Source: Patiria miniata
Taxonomy: Eukaryota > Echinodermata > Asteroidea > Valvatida > Asterinidae
Reading direction: 5' to 3'
NCBI RefSeq assembly: GCF_015706575.1
Contig: NW_024037074.1
Location: 26,339,334-26,403,333, forward strand
Length of the DNA: 64,000 nucleotides
Below, piece by piece: positions 11,041-20,712 of the stretch; within the stretch, counting starts at the first letter, position 1, and each line of letters opens with the position of its first letter. A program made the position numbers and the translations under genes. The notes under the pieces are model-generated. The model made no database searches and was not told the origin of the DNA. It saw only the letters and a list, made by a program, of their open reading frames with translations.

Positions 11041-12866
11041 ATCTTTTCAGGTTCCAGTGTCAAGACTAACTATACATTACATAAATTTTACGCCAACAGC
11101 TCTCACGCCAAGAAAAGAACGAAAAAAAAAAAAACCTATGTCAACTCTTCAAATGATCACCCATTATCATTATATTACAACTGGCCCAGAGCCTAACATA
11201 ACACACAAATATCTTCAGACAGTTATCCCCTCACGTACAGGAACACTCCACGCAAGTGACAGACAGAGCGAGAGAGCAACGACAAGAAAGATCCAGAGAG
11301 AAGAGACGGAAATGAGAGATGACAAGGGAAACGAGAAGGTACAGAGACGTAGGAGCGGCCACAAATAAAGATGATGTTGCATGAAGAGTTCCAGCAATTA
11401 ACTCCTGAAACAGGGCCGCGGCTTTCCTCTCGCCCGTTCCGGAAACAGTCATGTGGCGGTCTCCATTTTAGTGAGAGGGGCCATGGGGCAAGCAGGCGGC
11501 ATAAACACAAAAAAGGGAAGAGGACATTACCAAGGCTGAGTAGGATCGAATGAGGATGGTCTCGCGGTGGGAAAGAGCAGTCAACTCATAACCAGCCAAT
11601 TAACTCCTTGAAAGGACGAGCTATAAATCAAATATCTCACCTGTTTTTTTTGACATTTGGGGCAGTATGATTTGCTTTTTTTTGTACAGAGTCCCAATCT
11701 GGTTGAACTTCACTTTTATAAGGTGCACTTTCTTAAACATGAAGATGAATTACATGAGTGGATTGATCATAAAGTTAGGGCTTTAATCTTGTGCACCAGC
11801 TTAGTATTTATATCGCCTTCATTTTACGTAAAAGTAAATGTGAGGGGAGAGGTTTTGAAGAGAAAGAGAAAGAGAAACTGACATGTTACCCTGAATCATC
11901 AATACAATTTATTCCATGTTTCTTAAGTGTGCTGTTGGAAAGCCTCCATGGTCCACCCCTGAATCTGCTTACTACAGTCATGGGGTTTGCAAGGAAGAAA
12001 CATGAGACATGCATGTAAATGTCATTTTCAAATGATCACAAACATAACTGCATGTAAATGTCACATTCAAATAAACATCAGGAGAGGACAAAATCTGGGA
12101 AGGAGTCAAAAGTTCACTTTTCTTTTGTACACATTTCTTTTCGTGACTCCATTCACACATAACAGCATGTTCATCAAAATGGAACTCTTATGTCACATGC
12201 AAACCTAAATCATTGCTCTTTCGTAACATGCATTTATACTAATCTTGAAGTAACACACACATATCTTCCCAATTTGTTTTACATGTTGAAGTACATCACC
12301 TCGATTTGGTAGCAAAGGAAAAATACTGAAGCGGCAGTCAACAATGTGGTTCAAGAGACATTTAGGTCACTGCTAGTCGTGCCCAGCTCATACCCTAGAT
12401 CCAATACGAGAGTCGGCCCCATAAACCTGAACAAACTGTTTTATTTGGGTGAATAAAATCCAGGGCCTGTGGCATAGCACCCCCCCCCCCCAAAGTCCTT
12501 TGCTGACAAATCATAGGTGAGGTCTATGTCGATGAACTTCCATGAACCTCATTCCTAAAGTTCTCAAAAACCCCTCGGCACTTTTCCCACCCCCTTCTTC
12601 CCTTCTTTTGATGATGTACTTGACTGTAGTGTGCAGCTGTTTCAGCTAAAACAGATATGTTACTTTCACACCATCCAAAATCTCTGTGCTGGACCCGGGT
12701 TTGTGCAGGCAAAATTCAGCCCCATCAGGACCAGGGTTGAGAGGATCTAGCCGGGTTGGAAATCCAAAATCTACCGCCGACTTGTGCACCAAGCAAGTCT
12801 GATCGAACGGTATGCTTTGTTGTCCCTTGTTCGTCCGGACCCAATGCCTCTAATAGTGGACACAGG
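11041..12866. other. No gene recognised; GC-richer island at about 11370-11620
   Basis: The island contains the motif CAATTAACTCCT twice (near 11395 and 11596) and an ETS-like CCGGAAAC core. It is free of recognisable repeats, unlike the flanks, and is a weak candidate for conserved regulatory DNA. The open frames here are basic and low in complexity and read in both directions, so I do not call them genes. From 12200 to 12860 nothing was recognised. Confidence 0.35.
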
Positions 12867-13184
12867 CAAGGGCGGATCCAGGGGGGGGGGGGGGGCCAAA
12901 GGGGGCCATGGCCCCCCCCAAAAACGAAACCAATTTTTTTTTTTTTAATGTGACATCGCAATAAAGGCAGGCAATGAGTACACCACCATCTTTTCCTCCA
13001 AAAAACATTGGTTAAAGTGGTCAGAAATTGCCTCAGATCGCACCACAGAGCATCTAGAATCCAAATTTTTTTCGGGGCCCTTAAGCGGGCCCCGAACCCC
13101 ATGCCGTAATTTTTTGACCCATTTTTTGGGGGGACCAACATTTTTTTGGGCCCCCTCCAAAATCGTGTTCTGGATCCGCCCTTG
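12867..13184. mobile_element. hAT-like MITE, CAAGGGCGGATCCAG family, copy 2
   Basis: The 15-bp ends CAAGGGCGGATCCAG and CTGGATCCGCCCTTG are perfect inverted repeats. The flanking 8-mers are GACACAGG (12859-12866) and GACACAGA (13185-13192), which match at 7 of 8 positions, as expected for a hAT insertion. The element is 318 bp. It matches the copy at 4243-4563 in inverted orientation, including the GCGGGCCC-type palindromic interior. There is no transposase. An apparent minus-strand open frame of 177 codons through this region is an artefact of the repeat. Confidence 0.88.
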
Positions 13185-13259
13185 GACACAGATATGTGAG
13201 ACAATAGTGTAAAAAGGCCTATAGACTCAGTATTGAGCCGACACTCTCTCCTCCACATT

Positions 13260-13425
13260 CCATACAGATAAACAATGAGGGAGTGTAGATGTAGGTGGTT
13301 CCAGCATGGTTAAGGGTTCAGGGTAAAAGTGAATCTCACACAATGACACTGGCGGGAATCAAACCTGGGTCAGGCTAGGTAGGACAGGCAAGAATCACTC
13401 CACCAAACTGACTGCAATGTACGAC
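13260..13425 (-). mobile_element. tRNA-derived SINE
   Basis: On the minus strand, an A-box-like TTTGGTGGAGTGA (13406-13394) is followed about 28 bases later by a B-box-like GGTTTGATTCC (13365-13355). The B box differs from the Pol III consensus GGTTCGANTCC by one base, consistent with CpG decay. The tRNA-related head continues into an unrelated body (GTGTCATTGTGTGAGATTCA...). It does not fold into a full cloverleaf, so this is a SINE head and not a tRNA gene. The body end and target duplication are not clear. Confidence 0.6.
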
Positions 13426-16394
13426 AGGGAAGCTTGTACACTCATTGAGTTTAATCATCTAAAGATTCATTTGAAAGCAAACGATGTCGCATGAAATATG
13501 CACAAGGGTTTGATGGAAGTTGTACCTCCGAAGATGTCATGGGGTTTTATGTTGCCTGAACGAGCTTGTATGCATTGGGTAACATTGGAGCCATTACCAG
13601 AGTACACACTAAGCACACCCCATGATAATAACATATTCAGTTTTAAAAAGCTTTAAGCGAATTACTTTTTTGGCCAGTTTTATTAATTCTTCGAAGCTGT
13701 AGACTGATCAACATCTATGAGAACCATGCCAGACAAAGTAAAACATTCTTTACCAGTAGTGCACAGTGACACTAATTGTTGCTTCTGTGAACGCAAGAGG
13801 CAAGCGAGCTTGCCGTGGGCGAAGTCACACAGTCAAATCAACCACAACACTAGTCTGGGAATAAGAGAGATCACAGTAGGTCACAAATGTCATGTCCAAT
13901 TTGCTTTTGTTCCATAAATTATCTTCACAAAATGCGTAAAATATGTAAATACTGTCAGTTTCGGAACCACTTATGCAGAGCCTGACTCATATTTGTCCAT
14001 CGGCATCAAAATGATAACAATCTCCAGCTTTATAGAGATTTGTTGCGTGGATCTAAGTATAGAGTCCTTAAAAACTTGGGTGGGCCGAATAACGAAGACG
14101 GGTCACAGGGTCAGGGGTCACAGACTGCTCTCCAAGTCACGCTATTTATATATTAGACATTCCCTTTTTTTAAAGACAGTCACAGCCCTGGGGATGCCAA
14201 AAGTTTCAAAGCATAGTTCAACTGGGTCTCTAGGAACAGCAAACCCTTCCAATTTTAACTGGATTGGCTTCAACTTGACCTTTGACACATCAACCGGGTT
14301 AGGATTTGGCTTATGGCTTCTTTGATCAACCTGACTGGCTTGGACTTGAACTTTGACCTGCTTTGGGGATCCAGCTGAGCCTTGCTGCCCGGGGCAAGGA
14401 TTTTTTTTTATCGTGAGTGATGATAATTTAAAGTGGGGTTTGAAGATTTGATAAATCAACTTCAAAAAATGTTCAATGTACCCACTGCAGTGATTCAATG
14501 ACCTGTTTTCTGAAGCCACTTGCTGAAATAGAGTCGATCACAAGTCAACTGCCGATGAAATTGCTTTTGTCAAAGTTCATTTTAATAGCTTGTATTTGAC
14601 TTGAGACTGGATAACTTTAGACTAACTTGTGATTGGCTTGTGAGGAATTGTGATGATAACAATCTGGAAAAAGATGAGTTTCAGTGATCTACCACTTGAC
14701 TTTCCTTTTGCAAAAGCCCATTTTTTTGTAAACAAATTTTGGGGGTGGGGGGCTAAGGCAATTGGATTCAGTGATTGAGAAAGTGGTTATTCACAATACT
14801 CCCTTTCTTACACAATCACCTGGGTTTGTTTTTTCAATTCTCAAGTTATGGTGTAATGATTTTCAGGTTGAGGATGCCCATCCATTGCAAAATGCAGTCC
14901 TTAAGCAACTGTGGCACGACGTTCACAAACAAGAGGCCTGGAAACCTGGGAATAGTCACGTCGACTGCACATCCCACAGCATTTCTATACTGACATTTAC
15001 TGTTTCAAAATTCCAGCCGATAACGACTTTTATTTTCAGAGCACTTCCCCTTCCCCTGTGGGACTACAATCAACGGCAACAAAATCCAAATTTTTTCAGT
15101 CCTGCCGATTGCTATTGAAAATAAGTGGACACTTGACAAAATATTTGTGTTTAACTGAAGTTACGACCAATCGTGTAATCCGGTGTGCAAATCAATTACT
15201 AGATTGACAGCAATGAAAAAGGTAAACTACGTGCAGCTCAGGTGTGCCGCCCGCATATGTGCGCGGCGTGATGGCACACTGAAAGACTAATATTTAGTCG
15301 AGTCACGTAGCACAGTTTAAACCGCTAAAGCAATCAACAGGGCCGGAATTACCAGAGGTTAGCGACACATTTCAACGGCAAAAGGGGTATGCTTGAGGTT
15401 CAACGTCTTCTCGAGCGGAGTAAGGGGGATAGGGAGGTGTGACGCGGGGAAATAAAGGCTATCGGAAAAGTGTCTGCAGAAGACGTGAACAATACAGCTT
15501 GAATGCTGCCTGGGATTGACAATGGGGACTGGGGCGGGCTGTTGCATTATTACCTAGGGGGTATAACGCTGGCTTCTATTTCGAATGTAGTACAGCCCTA
15601 AAGCTGTACTGAAGAGGTCTGAAAAAAATAATAACATGTTGTTTTGTGAGTTTTGGGAGGATGGGGGAAGCTCCGAGGAATAAAGTATACTGTTCCATGC
15701 TGCAGGGAACACTGTTTCGAGTATGACCAACAAAAACCCGAGGAGAAGAAAAAAGAAAAAAATGACTGGGCGTTTTTTTCTAATTTTAGGGGCAGCAATT
15801 ATCAACAGTATTGATACATGCATGCATTCCTTGGTTTTTCAAGCTGGACTGCTGCACAGGCACCTCTAAGATTAATGCTTCACAAGTTTTTTACAGAAGG
15901 AGGAAATTCTATCTCTCTGTCTTTTTTCTTGAAGTGTGACAGTACGAGGTGCTATGTGTCAAGTTGACTGGAGCAGTTCTGCCCCCTAACCTGAGTATGG
16001 ACCACCCCCTCCCCTGGCAAAACTCTGGGGAATTGTCAATCCATCAGCAGTAATCGTTCAGGTGCTGAGTTTTAATTGATGAGGACTGCAATGCTCTTAA
16101 ATAACTGCTGGGGTTTATGACAGCTTGGATGACACAAGTGTGATTTAAATCATTTTGAGAACAGTCACAATTTAATACTTTCTTTCTCCTCGATCCCCTA
16201 ACCCTGATATTTTGCAAATGAGGCAAAGTTTTGAGAATAAAACCAGAAGTCCCCCACAGACACTGAATAGAGTTCATATACCTCAGTGGGCTAAAAATGT
16301 AGTTGGAGGTTGGGGTTTGTTCGTAAAATATTCTGGCTGATTTTTTAATGCACTCCCAATGGACAACTTGTACAGAAAACATCCAGGCGAGGAA
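13426..16394. other. No gene recognised; candidate regulatory island at about 15180-15560
   Basis: A minus-strand open frame at 14519-14142 has somewhat protein-like composition (Lys/Val/Gln/Pro-rich) but no splice sites with matching phase and no homologue that I recognise. It looks periodic (CAAGTCCAAGCCAG-like, CAAGTTGAAGCC) and is probably not coding. The 15.2-15.6 kb part is GC-richer, lacks repeats and includes palindromic GACTAATATTTAGTC, so it is a weak regulatory candidate. Confidence 0.35.
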
Positions 16395-16906
16395 TATACA
16401 GGGTGAGTAAAAAAAACGAAACCAACATGTTGGGACCATTGTTTTAGTGAAGTTCTGCATGTAGCACTTTCAAATTCTAGGATATAAAAGCCCGATTCAT
16501 AAACTTTCGTTAAGTACAAGAATCATTGTAATCACTCCTGTACTTTTCAAGTTACAGAATGTTAAACACAACCACCATTTTAAGGTTCTGTCCACGGATC
16601 ACAAAAAGTTCAGTGTTCTTTCAGCAAAATGAAAACAAATCATATATAGGGATGTGTGTGAATTGTTTTCATTTTGCTGCAAGAACGCACACCTTTTTTG
16701 TGATCCGTGGACAGAACTTTAAAACAATGGTTGGGTTGAAAACTCCGTAAGTACACAAGTGATTTGAATGATTCTTGTACTAAAAGAAAGCTTATGAATT
16801 GGGCTTTCATATCCTAGATTTTGAAAGTGCTACATGCAGAGTTTCACTAAAACAATAGTCCCGACATTTGGGTTTCGTTTACTCACTTTTTTACTCACCC
16901 TGTATA
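16395..16906. mobile_element. TA-type long fold-back element (TACAGGGTGAGTAAAA)
   Basis: This is a nearly complete palindrome about 510 bp long. TACAGGGTGAGTAAAAAAAA at the left is mirrored by TTTTTTACTCACCCTGTA at the right. Inner matched blocks include AGTGCTACATGCAGA, the ATATCCTAG-like block and GTTCTGTCCACGGATCACAA. The centre is near 16650. TA dinucleotides at 16395 and 16905 fit Tc1/mariner-type target duplication. The arms are well enough conserved to form a hairpin of more than 200 bp if transcribed. There is no coding capacity. Confidence 0.85.
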
Positions 16907-17363
16907 GTGCATCCGGATTGGCTCTATAGATTGGCTCTATAGAGCCAGTGTTGACATCATTTCAGTCTGTTTTTTTTCACACTGATGTGCACTGTCATCT
17001 TCAAATCCACTGTAAGGCTGCATCTGAGTCTGCAGACAAAAACTATTGTCTAGGTCTTCAACTTCATGGGTAATTGCTGATAATAGACAAAGCCTTGGAT
17101 CTGGATACACTAAGGTTACAGGCCAGTAAATAGGCCCCAAATTGCCTGTGCCTGCCAAATCAGTTTTTGCTATTAGAGCATTTTGTGGGCCATGAACTTG
17201 AGGGTTTGTAAAAAAGAAGGGTGGAAGCCGTGAACAGAACTTCGAGCTCGTATTTCTGTGAAATTTGGATGAAATTGTGCCCTAAAAATGCTCTTTCTTG
17301 CAATGGAGTGCAGACATCATTTTTCAAAATGGGGATGGGATAAAAGACTACTTTTAGAGTTGG

Positions 17364-17683
17364 GGCAGATCTAGGGGAAATATTTGGGGGAATTGTGCCT
17401 TACATGATACAAGCATGGCATTTGGCACACCAGAGTATGTCTTAAGAAGAATATTTGGCTACAGGGCCATTGCAGATTTGTCCCTTGAAAAAAATTAAGG
17501 TAGAATAACAAGCAATTTTCAAAATTTAAAAAATGGCTGCAATTGCTTGTTATTCTACCTATATTTTTTCAAAGAGGACAAATCTGTGATGGCCCTAAAG
17601 CCAAATATCTTTCTCATGACTGTGTGCCAAATTTCGAGCTTGTGACATGAAAGGCACAATTTCATCATATACATGTATCTGCC
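17364..17683. mobile_element. Fold-back palindrome, arms of about 160 bp
   Basis: The left arm starts GGCAGATCTAGG and the right arm ends TGTATCTGCC. Strong inner matches include TTTGGCACAC, GATATTTGGCT-like and GCCATTGCAGATTTGTCC, then GGTAGAATAACAAGCAATT next to the centre near 17524. The superfamily is not identifiable because the ends lack a clear target duplication. It is probably a MITE. Confidence 0.7.
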
Positions 17684-17825
17684 ATACTATCAGAGGCTCT
17701 GGGAAAGCACTAACTGTATGATGTCAGTGAATAACAAAACCCAACAATCAAAATTTTCAAACACAAAGGACAGGGGGTGACCTGATAATAAAAACGAAAT
17801 CATCTCACAACTTTACTCTTCATCA

Positions 17826-18228
17826 TTAACCCTAACTCCCTAGGCATTTTGCTAGGATGCAACCTCAATCCTGCAAAATCCTCCAACTGCATCCATGTAA
17901 AAATTGCATACAGCCTCAATCCTGCAAAATGCTCTATTATTTCTTGAATGTGGTCCTTTGAGGGGTGACCACTGCCTCAATCATGCAAAATCCTCTAATA
18001 ATCACTGTCAATATGTTGAGGCAGAGCCAGTGACATCCTGGTGCAGTGCCGAGGGTTTCAAGTATAATCTAGGCCTAAATTTATGCACAGCTGAGCATAA
18101 ACAACACAAGGTCTGGCCCAAGACCTTGACACAGTGCATCCTCCAAAATCAACCAAACATTTTTTTCCGTATAATAGCCTCAAACCTGCAAAATTCTCCA
18201 TTTTGCAGAGAGGATTTTGGAGGATTAG
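17826..18228 (+). repeat. CCTCAATCCT interspersed-repeat element, copy 1
   Basis: It opens TTAACCCTAACTCCCTAGGC, the same 20 bases as the locus at 50598. Units of CCTCAATCCTGCAAAAT lie at 17863, 17914 and (diverged) 17975 and 18178, separated by unrelated sequence. It closes with an inverted unit, TTTTGGAGGATT, near 18215. No open frame is associated. The class is unknown. Confidence 0.6.
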
Positions 18229-18761
18229 TACTAATCGGCTTCACTTGACACAATGTGGTTGCATCAGTGACTTGACTTGACTCAGTATTGGGCTTGACTT
18301 ATGATGAACTTCACTAGAGACTTTGAAGGCAGTACCTCGTTACCTTGCGATTTCTGTTATCCTGACTACAGCAAGTCTAGGAACAATAAAAAACAAAATA
18401 GAATGTGGAAAGACAGGTGGGACTGACATCTGTTATGGAGGGAGGGAAGGGGGCCTGGAGGTTAGTGAATTCAGTACATTTATGAACAGGGAGTGAGGCT
18501 GAGAGGGCAGATTTTGTTGCATTGGTTCTGCACCCTCGAGTGCAGTGACTCAGCCCATAGACAGTCAACCCATCCATCAAGGGGGAGGCGTCAATTGTTA
18601 ACACAGATTCCTTAAAGGGACTCCTTGGTCAAGATCAATTGGCTACGCAATTGAGACACGTCAGTGGTGGCAGGGGTGAAGTCCCCCACTTTTTGATCAC
18701 CAACAACACCCACTCACCACCGGCCGCGCATTTCAACACTCTCTTTCTGTTGGTCATGAAG
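18229..18761. other. No gene recognised
   Basis: No repeat, RNA gene or coding exon that I can support. Several short open frames occur on both strands without splice support. Confidence 0.5.
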
Positions 18762-19236
18762 TACAGAGTGTGCCAAGAAAAGTGCAACATTCAGAAAACA
18801 AATAATTACAAGTGTTTGACGTTTTTTCTTCAATGAAAGTTTGTATTACATTAAAGCCTGACTATTTCTCAATCCACTCCTTTTTACCCGGTTCCATTTG
18901 GGTCCCTAGATCCAGCAATACAATCTAGTAAGTGAAAGCGTGTAAATTTTACTTGGGCCACGCTCACCTGTGATTTCACCAACTTCATTGCCTATTCAAT
19001 GCTTAACCCAGATTCTGCATGTCCAGATGAGAGTGGCCCAAGTAAAATTTACACCCTTTTACTTAATTGATTGTATTTCTGGATCTAGGGACCCAAATGA
19101 AATGGGGTAAAAAGGAGTGGATTGAGAAATAGTCAGGCTTTAATGTAATATATAATTTCATTGAAGAAAAAAAAAACATTAAACAGTTTTAATTAGTTGG
19201 TTTCTGAATTTCGCACTTTCTTTGGCACACTTTGTA
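18762..19236. mobile_element. TA-type long fold-back element (TACAGAGTGTGCC)
   Basis: The palindrome opens TACAGAGTGTGCCAAGAAAA and closes CTTTGGCACACTTTGTA. Mirrored blocks include AAAGCCTGACTATTTCTCAA, GGGTCCCTAGATCCAG and AAATTTTACTTGGGCCA, centred near 18999. It has TA ends and no coding capacity, so it is Tc1/mariner-type MITE-like. A diverged piece of the same family seems to lie at about 35925-36076. Confidence 0.8.
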
Positions 19237-19923
19237 CAAGCTGCAATTGGCTTAGAAAGCTAGGTCTTGTGATCAACAAATATTTAACACACATGTCTTC
19301 CTATCCATTATTTGTTCACGGGTTAGATTTAAAACAAACATCCAAGGGGCCAATGTGAATATCAAAAACTTCAAAAAATATCAAAAGGTCAAAATCAGAT
19401 ACAACAGCATCTAAAACCAGTGTTCCCTGAGAAGGGTTTTTATCTTGAGTTTCCTTGGAAATTTGTCATCTACTTATATCATACCAATGTCTTTGAAAGT
19501 ACTACATAGATCTTTTGAATACTACATGTATATGCTGATTTATATTTGATATTAATCACCTATTGATATCTGAAGAACTCATGATGGCTCATGTAGTACA
19601 ATTTTAGGAAGCAGGCCTATGTAAAAAACAATGATTGTGACGGCCATGCATTCCATACTAAATATTAGGCACTTTGAACAGCTGGGCAACCTGAAGTATT
19701 GGTATCATGCATAAACCATTGAGGGCATAATTATGTGTGGTCTACTCATGAGTATTTTTTATGCAAGGGCACTATAAAGGGTTTCCAATTGTCAGCTCTT
19801 TCTTCAGCATCGTCTTCAGATCTGTTTAAGTTATGTCCTCAGGAGAATTTTAATGCGCCTCATTTGAGGGACTTTGGCTCAATACAGGAGCCTTTTCCTC
19901 TGCAGGAAACTCAAATCCTGTAA
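19237..19923. other. No gene recognised
   Basis: AT-rich sequence lying between two fold-back elements. No feature could be supported. Confidence 0.5.
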
Positions 19924-20465
19924 TACAAGCTGGTCCAAAAAAAAAAAGGTTGCACTTTTTCAGAGGCAGATTTTTCACAATTGAAGAGACATGTTGAAAT
20001 TGTTTTACGATATTCCTACACTACAAGATCTTAGTGGCATATGGTGAAAACGGTGTTGAAAATAAAGCTCAACGTAAGAAATATGAATGAATGAATTGTT
20101 CGCCCACAGGTAAGGCAGTAAGAAATAGCGGCCATTTACAGAAAATGGTAAAAAACTAGTTGTCCACATCTATATAAGGCAGTCATGTAGACCTAATTAC
20201 AATTATTGCAGTTATCTGTGCACGCAGTACTATTATTGTGTTGACCATATCTCATAGACTTGCCTGTGGATAAACTGTTTTTTTTACCACCTTTCTTTAA
20301 ACCATCGCCACTTCTTAATTTAGACTTTATTTTCAGCGCCGTTTTCACCATATACCACGAAGATGCTGTAGTTTAGGAATATCTTGAAACAATTTTAACA
20401 TGTCTCCCCAATTCCAAGAAATCTGCATCGGAAAAAGTGTCAACGTTTTTTAGGACCACCCTGTA
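19924..20465. mobile_element. TA-type long fold-back element, TACARRGTGGTCC family, copy 2
   Basis: It opens TACAAGCTGGTCC and closes GGACCACCCTGTA, with arms matching those of the copy at 8629-9130. Compared with that copy it carries a small internal insertion near 20083-20130 (ATGAATGAATGAATTG...) bounded by a repeated TAAGAAAT. It has TA ends and no transposase. It sits 11 bp from the TATGGGCTC-family MITE at 20477. Confidence 0.8.
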
Positions 20466-20476
20466 TAAGGCCAATG

Positions 20477-20712
20477 TATGGACTATGTGCGCGAACAAGA
20501 GGGGGTGCTTTTTGACCGCTTTTGAGAGCCAAGCGGATTGGACACACTGCGTGCACGTAGTGGTTGGCGCGTGTATAGGTATAGTGCTAAGTACGCACGA
20601 CTATGCGTGAGCGTCAGGCATTGTTGGCAGTCCGTTCAAATGTCTCTCCTAGTGGTCTATCCCACCTCTCCCTGTCTCACCATTGAGGGGGCACATGTGC
20701 ACGGAGCCCATA
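20477..20712. mobile_element. TATGGGCTC-family MITE, copy 2 (inverted)
   Basis: Read on the minus strand, it begins TATGGGCTCCGTGCACATG and continues CCCCCTCAATGGTGAGACAG, with the same block order as copies at 5722 and 39981. It ends with GTTCGCGCACATAGTCCATA, an inverted match to its start. It is GC- and CpG-rich compared with its surroundings. Confidence 0.7.

Noticed and set aside
12725-13258. 177-codon minus-strand open frame
   Set aside because: It runs through the hAT-like MITE and the frame is Gly/Pro/Trp-rich because of homopolymers, so it is repeat-derived.
13530-13630. Minus-strand stretch reading VYSGNGSNVTQCIQARSG as a possible further RCC1 exon
   Set aside because: It lacks the WG, GQLG and ACG..HT signatures and has no phase-matched splice pair.
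14142-14519. 125-codon minus-strand frame with protein-like composition
   Set aside because: It has no phase-matched splice sites, no recognised family and a short-period internal repeat.
16044-16460. 138-codon minus-strand open frame
   Set aside because: It overlaps a fold-back element and has no family motif.
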